The notes: generated from the sequence alone by a model not told the origin. Numbered from the stretch's first letter, positions 15,483 through 25,508 are shown. The stretch: 64,000 nt of DNA from Ancylobacter amanitiformis (GCF_030814815.1 NZ_JAUSVR010000002.1:1-64000), one strand, 5' to 3'. A program made the numbers and translations.

Positions 15483-16184
15483 ATGCCCCGCAGCATCAAT
15501 GCGGCCGGCCTCGCGCTGATACAGCAGTGGGAGGGCAAGCGGCTCGTCGCCTACAAGGACCCCGTCGGCATCTGGACGATCGGCTACGGCCATACCGATG
15601 CGGCCGGAGCGCCGAAGGTCACGCCCGGGCTGACCATCACCGACGCCGAGGCGATCGCCATCCTGCGCCGCGACCTCGGCCAGTACGAGGCGGCGGTGCG
15701 GCAGGCGGTGACGGTCGCGCTCACCGACAACCAGTTCGCGGCGCTGGTGTCATTCTGCTTCAATGTCGGCCCCGCCAATTTCCGCAAATCGACGCTGCTG
15801 AAGAAGCTGAATGCCGGCGATCCCGCCAGCGTGCCGCGCGAGCTGATGAAGTGGAACAAGGCCGGCGGCAAGGTTCTGCCGGGCCTCACCAACCGTCGCG
15901 CGGCCGAGGCCGGGCTGTGGGCCAAGGGCGAGTTCGTCGCCTCCAACTATGTCGAGCCGGCGCCGAAGCCGCGCGCCACCGGCAGCACCGAGGGCAAGGG
16001 CACCGCCACGGCGAGCGTCGGCGTGCTCGGCACCGCCGCCTCCGACGCCGCGCAGCAGCTGGCGCCGCTCACCGAGGTGTCGTCCGTGCTGAAATATGCC
16101 TTTGTCGCGCTGACCGTGATCGGCATCGCCGTCGCGGTCTATGGCGTGTGGAAGCGCAGCCGATCCGATGTGGGGCTGGCATGA
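15483..16184 (+). CDS. GH24 lysozyme (endolysin) with C-terminal membrane helix
   Basis: A 233-residue muramidase. The phage lysozyme triad is visible: Glu17 in QQWEGKRL, Asp26 in YKDPVG and Thr32 in IWTIGYGHTD, followed by FAALVSFCFNVGPANF and the NRRAAEAGLW end of the fold near residue 145. A Pro/Thr/Ala linker then leads to a membrane segment near residues 205-223 (YAFVALTVIGIAVAVYGVW) and a basic tail, so the enzyme is membrane-tethered at its C-terminus. ATG 15483 follows GGAGACG. It overlaps the next gene by four bases and forms the lysis cassette with it. Confidence 0.88.
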   Translation: MPRSINAAGLALIQQWEGKRLVAYKDPVGIWTIGYGHTDAAGAPKVTPGLTITDAEAIAILRRDLGQYEAAVRQAVTVALTDNQFAALVSFCFNVGPANFRKSTLLKKLNAGDPASVPRELMKWNKAGGKVLPGLTNRRAAEAGLWAKGEFVASNYVEPAPKPRATGSTEGKGTATASVGVLGTAASDAAQQLAPLTEVSSVLKYAFVALTVIGIAVAVYGVWKRSRSDVGLA

Positions 16185-16513
16185 ACTGGCTCCTCGACCT
16201 CATCCCCTGGTGGCTATGGGCGCTGGCGGGCGCCGGCCTGCTCGCCGCGACATGGCAGATCTGGCTGCCGCTGTGGCGCCTCCTGCCGCCGCCGCTGCGG
16301 GCGACGCTGATTGCCCTCGGCGCCGCCGTCCTCGCCTATCTCGCCGGCCGCAACCGTGGCGCGGCCGGCGCCCTCCAGCGCGCCCGGGAACAGGAGCAGG
16401 CCCATGCTGACGACATCCGCAAAACGGGCGCTGCTGCGCGCGCCGATTCTGATCGCGACGCTGTGTCTGGCCGGCTGCGCGACGACGACGGATGGAAGCG
16501 GCGTGACGGGTAG
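16181..16513 (+). CDS. two-helix membrane protein, holin or inner spanin
   Basis: A 110-residue protein with two hydrophobic stretches (about residues 4-25 and 41-56, the second ALGAAVLAYLAGRNRG) and a charged helical C-terminus (QRAREQEQAHADDIRKTG, then DDDGWKRRDG). The end is a pattern seen in rhizobial prophage lysis genes. The start overlaps the lysozyme stop (ATGA-type). A lipoprotein gene begins inside it in another frame. Gene order and topology fit a holin or Rz-type inner spanin; I cannot decide which. Confidence 0.7.
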   Translation: MNWLLDLIPWWLWALAGAGLLAATWQIWLPLWRLLPPPLRATLIALGAAVLAYLAGRNRGAAGALQRAREQEQAHADDIRKTGAAARADSDRDAVSGRLRDDDGWKRRDG

Positions 16514-16631
16514 AGCGGTGTGCGAGAGCTTCCGGCCGGTGCTGTGGTCGGAGGCCGACACCGACGAGACCATCCGTCAGGCGAAGGCGAACAACGCGGT
16601 GGGCGCCGCGATCTGCGGGTGGGGACGCTGA
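16404..16631 (+). CDS. nested Rz1-like outer spanin lipoprotein
   Basis: A 75-residue lipoprotein read in a shifted frame from ATG 16404, whose first 110 bases lie inside the preceding membrane-protein gene. It has a basic N-terminus, a hydrophobic signal and a lipobox LAGC at residues 22-25, then a short periplasmic part with two more cysteines. GGAGCAGG precedes the start. The overlapping gene architecture is characteristic of Rz/Rz1 spanin pairs, which fuse inner and outer membranes at lysis. A Rz1 role is inferred from architecture, not from sequence identity. Confidence 0.7.
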   Translation: MLTTSAKRALLRAPILIATLCLAGCATTTDGSGVTGRAVCESFRPVLWSEADTDETIRQAKANNAVGAAICGWGR

Positions 16632-16690
16632 GGCGCCGGGCCGCGACGCATCCCTACCTGACAGGTGGCGCTGGCAATGGCATTCTCCGC

Positions 16691-16712
16691 GCGCCGCGTG
16701 GTCGCGCGGCGC
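16691..16712 (+). terminator. GC hairpin between lysis genes and feuP
   Basis: GCGCCGCG and CGCGGCGC form an 8-bp stem with a TGGTCG loop, 60 bases after the lipoprotein stop and 18 bases before the next start. There is no T-run. It may end the lysis transcript or lie in the leader of the regulator gene. Confidence 0.3.
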
Positions 16713-16729
16713 TGCCGTGAGGATCTGCC

Positions 16730-17401
16730 GTGCGCCTGCTCGTTGTCGAGGATGACCCCGATCTCAACCGCCAGCTCTACGAGGCCCTGGTCGATGCCGG
16801 CTACGCCGTGGACCGCGCCTATGACGGGGAGGAGGGGCATTATCTCGGCGAATCCGAGCCTTATGACGCCATTGTGCTCGACATCGGCCTGCCGAAGATG
16901 GACGGCCTGTCGGTGCTGGAGGCCTGGCGCCGCGACGGGCGCAAGATGCCGGTGCTGATTCTGACCGCGCGGGACCGCTGGAGCGACAAGGTCCAGGGTT
17001 TCGACGCCGGCGCGGACGACTATGTCGCCAAGCCCTTCCATATGGAGGAGGTGCTGGCGCGCATCCGCGCGCTGCTGCGCCGTTCCGCCGGGCACGCGGC
17101 GAGTGAACTGACCTGCGGTCCGGTCATGCTCGACACGCGCTCCGGCCGGGTGACGGTGGATGGCAAGCAGGTGAAGCTCACCTCGCACGAGCACAGGCTG
17201 CTCGCTTATCTCATGCACCATTCCGGGCGGGTCGTGTCACGCACGGAACTGGTCGAGCATCTCTATGATCAGGATTTCGATCGCGATTCCAACACGATCG
17301 AGGTCTTTGTCGGCCGTTTGCGCAAGAAGCTCGGCATCGAGGTGATCCAGACTGTGCGGGGGCTCGGCTATCTCCTGGCGCCGCCGGAGGCTCCGCGCTG
17401 A
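16730..17401 (+). CDS. feuP: OmpR-family response regulator, FeuP/PhoP-like
   Basis: A 223-residue regulator. Receiver: acidic pair in VVEDDPDLNRQL, phospho-acceptor Asp51 in VLDIGLPKMDG, and the conserved LTARDRWSDKVQGFDAGADD stretch with Lys in AKPFHM. C-terminal winged helix: KLTSHEHRLLAYLMHHSG, YDQDFDRDSNTIEVFVGRLR and an IQTVRGLGYLL end. The RDRWSDKV and DQDFDRDSNTIEVF wording is characteristic of rhizobial FeuP. The start is GTG with a GAGGA site. The stop overlaps the kinase ATG. In Sinorhizobium FeuPQ controls osmoadaptation and cyclic glucan export; targets here are unknown. Confidence 0.8.
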   Translation: MRLLVVEDDPDLNRQLYEALVDAGYAVDRAYDGEEGHYLGESEPYDAIVLDIGLPKMDGLSVLEAWRRDGRKMPVLILTARDRWSDKVQGFDAGADDYVAKPFHMEEVLARIRALLRRSAGHAASELTCGPVMLDTRSGRVTVDGKQVKLTSHEHRLLAYLMHHSGRVVSRTELVEHLYDQDFDRDSNTIEVFVGRLRKKLGIEVIQTVRGLGYLLAPPEAPR

Positions 17402-18786
17402 TGCGCGTCGGCTCGCTCGCGCTTCGGCTGTTTGCCTCGGCCACCCTGGTCAGCGTCGCCGTGCTGCTGGTTACGGGCCTGGCGCTGTCCTCGATCTACC
17501 GCGACGCGGTCGAGCGCGCCTTCGACCAGCGGCTCGATGTCTATCTCAAGACCATCGTCGCCGACGTCGCCAATTCCACCACCGGCGCCATGCCGGAGCC
17601 GACGACGCTCGGCGATCCCATCTTCAATTTCCCCATTTCCGGCTGGTACTGGCAGATTGCCCGCGTCGACGGGCCGGCCCGCGAGTTCAAGACATCGCGC
17701 TCGCTGCCCGAAGGCCGCTTGCCGTTGCTCTACGAGCAGGGCACCTCCGCCGACCTCACCGGCCTGCGCGAGGCCTATGGCAAGGGTCCCTCGAACCAGA
17801 CGCTGCGCATTGTCGAGCGCACGATCGATCTGGGCGAGGACGGCCGCTATGTGGCCGCGGTCGCCGCCGATGCCGCGGAGATCGAGGAGGAGGTCGAGGG
17901 TTTCAACCGGGCGCTGGCGATCACGCTCGCGGTCATCGGCATGGCCTTCCTGCTCACGCTCGCCTTCCAGGTGCTGTTCGGCCTGCGCCCGCTCAAGCGT
18001 CTGCTCGATGCGCTGCATCAGGTGCGGACCGGCAAGACGGACCGGCTGGAGGGCGCCTATCCGCAGGAGATCGCCCCGCTGGCCGCCGAGGTCAATGCGC
18101 TGATCGACGCCAATCGCGAAATCGTCGAGCGCGCCCGCACCCATGTCGGCAATCTCGCGCACGCGTTGAAGACGCCGCTCTCCGTGCTGCAGAACGAAGC
18201 CGCGCGAACCGTCTCGCTCCATCCCGACGACGTCCTCGCCGCCAAGGTGGCGGAGCAGGCCGCGATCATGACCGGGCAGGTCGCCCACCACCTCGAGCGC
18301 GCCCGGATGGCCGCGCGCGTCACGGTCGCCACGACGGTGGAGGAGGTGGGTCCGATCGTCGAGAAGCTGGCAGCGACGCTCGCCAAGGTCTACCGGGCGC
18401 GCGGCATCGCGGTGGAGGCCGAAATTGCGCCCGGCATGCGTTTCCGCGGCGAGCGGCAGGACCTTGAGGAGATTCTCGGCAATCTCATCGACAATGGCTG
18501 CAAATGGGCCCGCTCGCTGGTGGAGGTGAGCGTGACGCCATTGCCCGGCACCGGCGGCCAGCGCGATTTTTTCGAGATCGTCATCGACGACGATGGGCCG
18601 GGTCTCACGCCCGAGCAGCAGGCTGAGGCGCTCAAGCGCGGCCGCCGGCTCGATGAGACCAAGCCCGGCTCGGGGCTCGGCCTGTCGATCGTCGCGGAGC
18701 TTGCTGCGCTCTATGGTGGCAAGCTCACTTTTGATCGCTCGCCCTTCGGCGGCCTCAGGTGCCTCGTGCGGCTGCCGGCCGCCTGA
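17401..18786 (+). CDS. feuQ: sensor histidine kinase, FeuQ/PhoQ-like
   Basis: A 461-residue membrane kinase, partner of the upstream regulator. Two membrane segments (about residues 8-29 and 178-199, ALAITLAVIGMAFLLTLAFQ) flank a periplasmic sensor domain. The phospho-His lies in NLAHALKTPLSVLQ; the HALKTPL form of the H-box is typical of the PhoQ/FeuQ group. The ATPase lobe has LIDNGCKWA (N box), DDDGPGLT (G1) and GSGLGLSI (G2). The ATG overlaps the regulator stop, so the pair is co-translated. Confidence 0.82.
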   Translation: MRVGSLALRLFASATLVSVAVLLVTGLALSSIYRDAVERAFDQRLDVYLKTIVADVANSTTGAMPEPTTLGDPIFNFPISGWYWQIARVDGPAREFKTSRSLPEGRLPLLYEQGTSADLTGLREAYGKGPSNQTLRIVERTIDLGEDGRYVAAVAADAAEIEEEVEGFNRALAITLAVIGMAFLLTLAFQVLFGLRPLKRLLDALHQVRTGKTDRLEGAYPQEIAPLAAEVNALIDANREIVERARTHVGNLAHALKTPLSVLQNEAARTVSLHPDDVLAAKVAEQAAIMTGQVAHHLERARMAARVTVATTVEEVGPIVEKLAATLAKVYRARGIAVEAEIAPGMRFRGERQDLEEILGNLIDNGCKWARSLVEVSVTPLPGTGGQRDFFEIVIDDDGPGLTPEQQAEALKRGRRLDETKPGSGLGLSIVAELAALYGGKLTFDRSPFGGLRCLVRLPAA

Positions 18787-18876
18787 GGCGCTCATGGCGG
18801 GTGACGGAGCCGCCGTTTCGCCCTATTCCTACCGCTTTCTGCCGCCCTCTGCGGCTTGATCTCGGAAGGATTCTTC

Positions 18877-19344
18877 ATGCGCGCTGTTCCTCTCGTCGCC
18901 CTTGTGCTGATCGGAGCGACCCTGGCTGGCTGTCAGGCCACCCAGGAGAACCCAAACATGGTCGGCGGTGCGGCGACCGGCGCGGTCGCGGGCGGCATCA
19001 TCGGCGCGATCGCCGGGCGGAACGTGGCCGGTGCGGCCATCGGCGCTCTCGCGGGCGGCCTGATCGGCGGCACCATCGGCGCGGCGCTCGACGACCAGGA
19101 CCGCCAGCGGGCGCAAGCGGCGGAGATGCAGGCGCTCGAATATGGCTCGCCCGGCGCGCCCGTGAGCTGGCGCGGCGACAATGGCAATTACGGCACGGTC
19201 GTTCCCGGCCCGGCCTATGCGCGCGGCGGCTCGCCCAAGTGCCGCGAATTCACCCACACCATCTATATTGACGGCCAGCCGCAGACCGCGCGCGGAACCG
19301 CCTGCCGCAATCCGGACGGCACGTGGGCGCCCGTGGCGGGCTGA
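18877..19344 (+). CDS. glycine-zipper outer membrane lipoprotein
   Basis: A 155-residue protein with a lipoprotein signal (lipobox LAGC; the lipidated Cys at about residue 19), a Gly-zipper segment (GAVAGGIIGAIAGRNVAG, then GALAGGLIGGTIGAAL) and a C-terminal domain with CREFTHTIYIDGQ and RGTACRNPDGTWAPV. This is the 17-kDa surface antigen / RT0821 layout common in alphaproteobacteria. GGAAGGA precedes the ATG. Its role is probably envelope structure. The 284 bases after it hold no supported gene. Confidence 0.85.
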   Translation: MRAVPLVALVLIGATLAGCQATQENPNMVGGAATGAVAGGIIGAIAGRNVAGAAIGALAGGLIGGTIGAALDDQDRQRAQAAEMQALEYGSPGAPVSWRGDNGNYGTVVPGPAYARGGSPKCREFTHTIYIDGQPQTARGTACRNPDGTWAPVAG

Positions 19345-19628
19345 CGCCCGGCCACGGACGTCGCGTCAGCGGGCCGGCTGATGTCCGGCCGCGGCCGTGC
19401 GGCCGTGCACGGTCGATGCCTTTGGCAGCACGCAGGACGCTCCGGCGGGGCGATATCCGCCGCGACGCACGGTCGCCCGGCCGGCGGATCGGCGGCCTGC
19501 GTGATCACGCTCGCGTGACTTCGGGCCCCGCGATCCCGCGACTGTGAGCCTGCGTCGATCCGACTGAGGGGGTTACGGATTGGCGCGGCCGCCAAGCTCG
19601 GCTACCTCAGCGCATTAGAGGAACGCTA

Positions 19629-20750
19629 ATGTTGCTGTGGACCGCCATCTCCCTCATGACCGGGGCCGCCATATTGGCGGTGCTGTGGCCGTTGCGCGCC
19701 GGCGGTGGCACCGCGCCGGCCGCCAGCGCCGCCGATCTGGCCGTCTATCGCGATCAGCTCTCGGAGATCGAGCGCGACCGCGTCAGCGGGCTCATCGGCG
19801 CGTCCGAGGGGGAGGCCGCCCGTGCCGAGGTGGGACGGCGCATCCTGCGCGCCTCCGCCGAGACGGCTTCCGGTGCGGCCCGCCCATCCGGTGCGGACCG
19901 CCGTCGGCAGATCGTCGCCGTGGTCGCGCTGGTCGGCCTGCCGGTCATGGCGGGCGGGCTCTATCTCAAGCTCGGCTCGCCCGCACTGCCGCCGCAGCCT
20001 CTCGCGGCGCGGCTGGAATCCCGGCCCGACCAGTCGGACGTCGCCATTCTCGTGCGCAAAGTCGAGGCCCATCTCGAGGCCAATCCCGAGGACGGGCGCG
20101 GCTACGAGGTTCTGGCACCGATCTATGCCCGTATCGGCCGCACGGCGGACGCGGCGCGCGCCTGGACAAGTGCCATCCGACTGCTCGGCCCCAGTGCCGT
20201 GCGGGAGAATGGGCTCGGCGAGGCGCTGACGGCCGAGGCGGGCGGTGTCGTCACCGTCGAGGCGAAAGCGGCCTTCGAGGCGGCAGCGGTGGCCGATCCC
20301 AGGGATCCCAAGGCGCGCTATTTCCTTGGCCTTGCGGCTGAGCAGGACGGCCGCCCCGCCGACGCCGCGCAGATCTGGGGCGCGCTGGCCGCCAGTTCCC
20401 CGCCCGACGCACCTTGGATGGGGCTGCTGCGCGCGGCGCTGGCCCGGGTCGGGGCGCCGGTGGCAGCCGCGCCGGGGCCGAGCGCCGCGGATGTCGCCGC
20501 CGCGCAGGACATGACGCCGGCGGAACGCGACCAGATGGTGCGCGGCATGGTGGCGCGGCTGGAAGCGCGCCTCGCGCAGGACGGCAGCGATATCGAGGGC
20601 TGGCTCCGCCTGATGCGCGCCCGGATCGTACTGGGCGAGGCCGACAAGGCCAAGGCAGCCGCCAGCGAGGCGCGCGCGCATTTCGCCACGGATGGCGGCG
20701 CCCTGGGGCGCATCGACGCGCTGGCGCGCGAACTCGGTTTAGGGAGTTGA
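19629..20750 (+). CDS. ccmI: cytochrome c maturation protein CcmI
   Basis: A 373-residue membrane protein. Residues 4-22 form a first helix, followed by the conserved [20 protein letters not shown] segment, a second helix around residues 97-112 ([20 protein letters not shown]) and a C-terminal TPR domain ([40 protein letters not shown]). CcmI presents apocytochrome c to the heme ligation machinery. It heads a ccmI-E-F-H operon with gaps of four bases or overlaps. Confidence 0.92.
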   Translation: MLLWTAISLMTGAAILAVLWPLRAGGGTAPAASAADLAVYRDQLSEIERDRVSGLIGASEGEAARAEVGRRILRASAETASGAARPSGADRRRQIVAVVALVGLPVMAGGLYLKLGSPALPPQPLAARLESRPDQSDVAILVRKVEAHLEANPEDGRGYEVLAPIYARIGRTADAARAWTSAIRLLGPSAVRENGLGEALTAEAGGVVTVEAKAAFEAAAVADPRDPKARYFLGLAAEQDGRPADAAQIWGALAASSPPDAPWMGLLRAALARVGAPVAAAPGPSAADVAAAQDMTPAERDQMVRGMVARLEARLAQDGSDIEGWLRLMRARIVLGEADKAKAAASEARAHFATDGGALGRIDALARELGLGS

Positions 20751-20754
20751 CGAC

Positions 20755-21201
20755 ATGACCCGCAAAGGGCGGCGCCTTCTGCTCATCTCCTGCGCGATCG
20801 GCGTGCTCGGCGTTGCCGCGGGACTGGTGCTGTTCGCGCTCAACGACACCATCGTGTTCTTCCGCTCGCCGAGCGAGATCGCCGCGGAGCACACCGCCCC
20901 GGGCTCGCGCCTGCGGCTGGGCGGGCTGGTCAAGGATGGCAGCGTGATGCGGCAGGACAATGCGCATGTCCGCTTCACCGTGACAGATGGCGGGGCGGAC
21001 ATGGCTGTCTATTATGAGGGCCTGCTGCCGGACCTGTTCCGCGAGGGGCAGGGCGTGATCGCCGAGGGCGTGTTGCTGGGCGACGGCACCTTCCGCGCCG
21101 ACAGTGTGCTCGCCAAGCATGACGAGAAGTACATGCCCAAGGAAGTCGCCGACGCGCTGAAGAAGCAGGGTGTCTGGAAAGAAGGCGAGGCGGCGCGATG
21201 A
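20755..21201 (+). CDS. ccmE: heme chaperone CcmE
   Basis: A 148-residue periplasmic heme chaperone with an N-terminal anchor ([20 protein letters not shown]), an OB-fold ([36 protein letters not shown]) and the heme-binding motif [10 protein letters not shown] with the covalent His near residue 122 and Tyr four residues later. The length is usual. Stop overlaps the ccmF ATG. Confidence 0.95.
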   Translation: MTRKGRRLLLISCAIGVLGVAAGLVLFALNDTIVFFRSPSEIAAEHTAPGSRLRLGGLVKDGSVMRQDNAHVRFTVTDGGADMAVYYEGLLPDLFREGQGVIAEGVLLGDGTFRADSVLAKHDEKYMPKEVADALKKQGVWKEGEAAR

Positions 21202-23213
21202 ATCCGGAAATCGGCCACTACGCGCTCGTGCTGGCGCTCGCCGTCGCGATCCTGCAGACCGTGATCCCGATCTGGGGGGCGAGGGTGGGCGATGCCGCGC
21301 TGATGCGCGTCGGGCCGGCGCTCGCTGTCGCCTTCTTCGGCTTCGTGAGTCTCGCTTTCGCGGTGCTGACGGTGGCCTATGTGCAGTCCGACTTCTCAGT
21401 GCTGAACGTGGTCGAGAATTCGCACTCGCTGAAGCCGATGCTGTTCAAGATCACCGGCGTCTGGGGCAACCATGAGGGCTCCATGCTGCTCTGGGTGCTC
21501 GTCCTCGCCCTGTTCGGCGCGATGGTGGCGCTGTTCGGCTCCAACCTGCCGGCCACGCTCAAGGCCAACGTGCTCGGCGTGCAGGGCTCGGTCGGGGTGG
21601 CGTTTCTCCTGTTCATCCTGCTGACATCGAACCCTTTCATCCGCGTGATGCCGGCGCCGGCGGAGGGGCAGGACCTCAACCCGGTCCTTCAGGATATCGG
21701 CCTCGCCATCCATCCGCCGCTGCTCTATCTCGGCTATGTCGGCTTCTCCATCACCTTCGCCTTCGCCGTTGCCGCGCTGATCGACGGCCGCATCGATGCG
21801 GCATGGGCGCGCTGGGTGCGGCCATGGGCACTCGCCGCCTGGGCCTTCCTCACCGTCGGCATCGCGATGGGATCCTACTGGGCCTATTACGAACTGGGCT
21901 GGGGCGGCTGGTGGTTCTGGGACCCGGTCGAGAACGCCTCGCTCATGCCGTGGTTCGCCGGCACCGCGTTGATTCATTCCGCCGTGGTGATGGAAAAGCG
22001 CGACGCGCTCAAGGTCTGGACGCTGCTGCTCGCCATCCTCGCCTTCTCGCTGTCGCTGCTCGGCACCTTCCTGGTGCGTTCGGGTGTGCTGACGTCGGTG
22101 CATGCCTTCGCCACCGATCCGACGCGCGGCGTGTTCATCCTCGGCATTCTCGTCTTCTTCATCGGCGGATCGCTGGCGCTCTATGCGCTGCGCGCGCCGA
22201 TGCTGCGCCAGGGGGGCATCTTCGCGCCCATCTCGCGCGAGGGCGCGCTGGTGCTGAACAACCTGCTGCTCACCGCCGCGGCCGCCGCCGTGCTCATCGG
22301 CACACTCTACCCGCTGGCGCTGGAATCCTGGAACGGCGCCAAGATCACGGTGGGCCCGCCCTATTTCAACCTGACCGTGGGCGCGCTGATGCTGCCCGTG
22401 CTCTTCGCCATGCCGTTCGGCCCGCTGCTCGCCTGGAAGCGGGGCGACCTCGCGGGCGCCGCGCAGCGGCTGATGAGCGCGCTGGCCGTGGGCATTCTGA
22501 TCGCGCTCGCCGCCGCCTACATGCAGGGCGGGGGCCCGCTGCTGGCGCCGCTCGGCATGGGGCTCGCCGCGTTCATCGTCATCGGCGCGGTGGTCGATAT
22601 TGCCGAGCGCGGCGGCATCGGCCGGGTGCCGGCGGCCACGGCCTTCGCCCGGCTGCGCGGCCTGCCGCGCGCCTCCTATGGCGCGGCGCTTGCCCATGCC
22701 GGCGTCGGCGTCTGCCTGTTCGGCATCATTGCCGAGACCAGCTGGAACGCCGAGCGCATCACCGGCCTAAAAATCGGCGAGAGCTTCGAAGTGGGCGGTT
22801 ATGAACTGACGCTCGCCCGCGTCGAACCGCGCAACGGCCCGAATTATCGCGACCTCGCCGGCGTGTTCACCATTCGTCGCGGCGGCACGGAAATCGGCAC
22901 CATCGAATCCTCCAAGCGGCTGTTCACCGCCCGCAACATGCCCACTACCGAGGCGGGTATCCGCACCTTCGGTTTCAGCCAGCTCTATGTCAGCCTGGGC
23001 GATGAACTGCCCGGCGGCGGCATTGGCGTGCGCGCCTATTGGAAACCCTTCGTGACGCTGATCTGGCTCGGGGCGGTGATCATGGCGCTGGGCGGGGCGC
23101 TGTCGCTGAGTGACCGGCGTCTGCGGATCGGCGCTCCAAAACCCGCCAAGACCAAGCCCATTAAGGACAAGCCAGCGAGCAAGCCTGATGCCGCGCCGGC
23201 GCCGGCGGAGTGA
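21198..23213 (+). CDS. ccmF: heme lyase CcmF
   Basis: A 671-residue polytopic inner-membrane protein that ligates heme to apocytochrome c. The WWD motif [12 protein letters not shown] lies at about residues 233-244, in a periplasmic loop, with conserved helices on both sides and His residues at [11 protein letters not shown] and in the following loops. The C-terminus is Lys/Pro-rich ([20 protein letters not shown]). Length and topology are normal. The start overlaps ccmE and the end overlaps ccmH. Confidence 0.95.
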   Translation: MNPEIGHYALVLALAVAILQTVIPIWGARVGDAALMRVGPALAVAFFGFVSLAFAVLTVAYVQSDFSVLNVVENSHSLKPMLFKITGVWGNHEGSMLLWVLVLALFGAMVALFGSNLPATLKANVLGVQGSVGVAFLLFILLTSNPFIRVMPAPAEGQDLNPVLQDIGLAIHPPLLYLGYVGFSITFAFAVAALIDGRIDAAWARWVRPWALAAWAFLTVGIAMGSYWAYYELGWGGWWFWDPVENASLMPWFAGTALIHSAVVMEKRDALKVWTLLLAILAFSLSLLGTFLVRSGVLTSVHAFATDPTRGVFILGILVFFIGGSLALYALRAPMLRQGGIFAPISREGALVLNNLLLTAAAAAVLIGTLYPLALESWNGAKITVGPPYFNLTVGALMLPVLFAMPFGPLLAWKRGDLAGAAQRLMSALAVGILIALAAAYMQGGGPLLAPLGMGLAAFIVIGAVVDIAERGGIGRVPAATAFARLRGLPRASYGAALAHAGVGVCLFGIIAETSWNAERITGLKIGESFEVGGYELTLARVEPRNGPNYRDLAGVFTIRRGGTEIGTIESSKRLFTARNMPTTEAGIRTFGFSQLYVSLGDELPGGGIGVRAYWKPFVTLIWLGAVIMALGGALSLSDRRLRIGAPKPAKTKPIKDKPASKPDAAPAPAE

Positions 23214-23704
23214 CGACCATGCACCGTGCGCTGCTTCTCGCCCTTCTCGCGCTCGGGCTGCTGGCCGGTCCGCTCCACGCCGTTCAGCCGGACGAGATGC
23301 TCCCCGATGCGGCGCAGGAGGCGCGGGCGCGCCAGCTCTCCAAGGAGCTGCGCTGCATGGTGTGCCAGAATCAGTCGATCGACGATTCCGATGCGCCGCT
23401 GGCCAAGGACCTGCGCCTGCTCGTGCGCGAGCGTATCAAGGCAGGCGACAGCGACGGCCAGGTGATGGATTTCCTGGTGTCGCGCTATGGCGAATTCGTG
23501 CTGCTGCGCCCCACGCTGCACGGCGCCAACATCGTGCTCTGGCTCGCGCCGTTCCTCGTGCTGGTCGTTGGCGGCGCCGGCCTCTGGCTGGCCTATCGCC
23601 GCCGCGGCAGCCGGCCCGCGCCGACCGCTCCGCTGAGCAATGAAGAGGAAGAAAAGCTCCGCCGCGTGCTCTCCGAAAATTCCGGCGACGTTACCAAACT
23701 GTAA
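23210..23704 (+). CDS. ccmH: cytochrome c maturation thiol protein CcmH
   Basis: A 164-residue CcmH/CcmL protein: a signal peptide ([18 protein letters not shown]), the redox motif RCMVCQNQS with Cys49 and Cys52, the three-helix domain ending GEFVLLRP, then a membrane helix ([20 protein letters not shown]). It keeps apocytochrome cysteines reduced. A GTG at 23210 overlaps the ccmF stop; an ATG nine bases later is equally possible. Last gene of the ccm run. Confidence 0.93.
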   Translation: MTTMHRALLLALLALGLLAGPLHAVQPDEMLPDAAQEARARQLSKELRCMVCQNQSIDDSDAPLAKDLRLLVRERIKAGDSDGQVMDFLVSRYGEFVLLRPTLHGANIVLWLAPFLVLVVGGAGLWLAYRRRGSRPAPTAPLSNEEEEKLRRVLSENSGDVTKL

Positions 23705-23799
23705 CACCACCGCCAGCCTGCGTTAAGGCGCGGACACCTATCTTCTCGTTCGAACCTTCCCGATGGGGAAGCGAGATCTGGTTGAACGAGGAACGACAT

Positions 23800-25365
23800 A
23801 TGTCGCGCAACGCGCTTTCCGACACCACCAAGACTTCGTCCTCCACGCTGCGCCGCAGCCGTTCCCGGCTGCTCGCGGGCGTGTTCACCCTGGCCCTCGC
23901 CGGTGGTGTCGTTGGCGGTGTCGTCCTGCCCGAAATCGTGACCCCCGCCGAGGCGCAGCTCAGCACCAACCAGCCGGCCAGCACGTTCTCCTTCGCCGAC
24001 ATCGTCGAGAAGGTCTCGCCGGCCGTCGTCAGTGTGAAGGTGAAGAAGGACGAGGACGAAGTCGCGTCGAATGACGACGAGCCCGGCATGCAGAACGTGC
24101 CGCCGCAGATCGAGCGCTTCATGCGCCGCTTCGGCCTCGGTCCGAACGGCCAGGGCGGTCCCGATGCCGGCCCGCGCCGCGGTGGTCCCGGCCATGGCCG
24201 CGTCGTCGGCCAGGGCTCCGGCTTCTTCATCTCGGCCGACGGCTATGTCGTGACCAATAATCACGTGGTGGACGGCGCCTCGGAAGTCGATGTGACGCTG
24301 ACCGACGGCAAGAGCTACACCGCCAAGGTGGTGGGTACGGATCCGCGCACCGACGTGGCGCTGCTCAAGGTGGACGGCAAGGGCGATTTCCCATGGGTGA
24401 AGCTTGCCGAAACCGCGCCGCGCGTCGGCGACTGGGTGGTCGCGGTCGGCAACCCGTTCGGTCTTGGCGGCACGGTGACGGCGGGCATCGTCTCGGCGCG
24501 CGGCCGCGATATCGGCTCGGGCCCCTATGACGATTTCCTGCAGATCGACGCGCCGATCAATCGCGGCAATTCCGGCGGCCCGACCTTCGGTCTGAACGGC
24601 GAGGTCATCGGCGTCAACACCGCCATCGTCTCCCCCTCGGGCGGCAATGTCGGTATCGCCTTCGCGATCCCGTCGGAGACCGTTTCGCAGGTGGTCGAGG
24701 CCCTGAAGTCCGGCGGCCAGGTGGCCCGTGGCTATGTCGGCGTGCAGATCCAGCCGGTCAGCGACGAGGTCGCCGAGGCAATGGACCTCAAGGACGCCCA
24801 GGGCGCGCTGGTCGCCCAGGTGCAGCCCGGCACGCCCGGCGAGAAGGCCGGCCTCAAGCCCGGCGATATCGTCACCGCCATTGACGGCGAGACCATCAAG
24901 GACTCCCGCGAAATGTCGCGCGAGATCGCCCGCAAGAAGCCCGGCGTGACGGTGAAGCTGAGCGTGCTGCGTGACGGCAAGTCCATCACCGTGCCGGTCA
25001 CGCTGGAGCAACTGCCGACGGACGTTGCCTCGAACGATGCCCGCAAGGGTGCCGATCAGGAGCAGAACAACCGTGACGTGCCCCGCCTCGGCCTGTCGCT
25101 GGCGCCCGCCAAGGGTGTCGCCGGCGCCGGCGACCTGGGCGTGGTCATCACCGAGGTCGACCCGAACGGCCCCGCCGCCGAGCGTGGCCTGAAGGCGGGC
25201 GACGTCATCCTCGACGTTGCCGGCAAGCCGGTGATGAAGCCCTCCGACGTGCGCGACGGCCTCGCCGCCGCGAAGAAGGACAACCGCAAGGCCGTGCTGC
25301 TGCGCGTCAAGTCGGAGCAGGGCACCCGTTTCGTGGCGATCTCGCTCGGCGACAACCGCGGCTGA
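23800..25365 (+). CDS. degP: periplasmic serine endoprotease DegP/Do
   Basis: A 521-residue HtrA protease: twin-basic N-terminus and signal (LLAGVFTLALAGGVVGGVV), a protease domain with His (TNNHVVDG, near residue 154), Asp (PRTDVALL, near 184) and Ser (RGNSGGP, near 257), and two PDZ domains (AQVQPGTPGEKAGLKPGDIV; ITEVDPNGPAAERGLKAGDV). ATG 23800 is used; an upstream in-frame TTG at 23782 would add six residues. It degrades or refolds damaged envelope proteins. A two-component system follows, which may sense envelope stress and could control it. Confidence 0.93.
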   Translation: MSRNALSDTTKTSSSTLRRSRSRLLAGVFTLALAGGVVGGVVLPEIVTPAEAQLSTNQPASTFSFADIVEKVSPAVVSVKVKKDEDEVASNDDEPGMQNVPPQIERFMRRFGLGPNGQGGPDAGPRRGGPGHGRVVGQGSGFFISADGYVVTNNHVVDGASEVDVTLTDGKSYTAKVVGTDPRTDVALLKVDGKGDFPWVKLAETAPRVGDWVVAVGNPFGLGGTVTAGIVSARGRDIGSGPYDDFLQIDAPINRGNSGGPTFGLNGEVIGVNTAIVSPSGGNVGIAFAIPSETVSQVVEALKSGGQVARGYVGVQIQPVSDEVAEAMDLKDAQGALVAQVQPGTPGEKAGLKPGDIVTAIDGETIKDSREMSREIARKKPGVTVKLSVLRDGKSITVPVTLEQLPTDVASNDARKGADQEQNNRDVPRLGLSLAPAKGVAGAGDLGVVITEVDPNGPAAERGLKAGDVILDVAGKPVMKPSDVRDGLAAAKKDNRKAVLLRVKSEQGTRFVAISLGDNRG

Positions 25366-25470
25366 CGCGGCGCCGGGGATCATTCCGGGGGCGCCCGCTC
25401 GGGCGTCCCAAGGGATCGGTTCCGTCTGCGGTCTGTCCCGTCGCCCCCTTGGACTGCAGATGGCCGGTGG

Positions 25471-25508
25471 CGCGGGGAGTCCTTCAGGACTTCCCGCGTC
25501 GTCCTTTT
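25471..25508 (+). terminator. intrinsic terminator after degP
   Basis: CGCGGGGAGTCCT and AGGACTTCCCGCG form a 12-13-bp stem with one wobble pair and a tiny loop, followed within seven bases by CCTTTTTC. This is a standard rho-independent signal in the orientation of degP. Confidence 0.75.

Noticed and set aside
1..16631. Functional inducible prophage
   Set aside because: No integrase, excisionase, repressor, replication genes or att-site duplication is visible, the portal is broken and two tail genes are fused; gene order is GTA-like.
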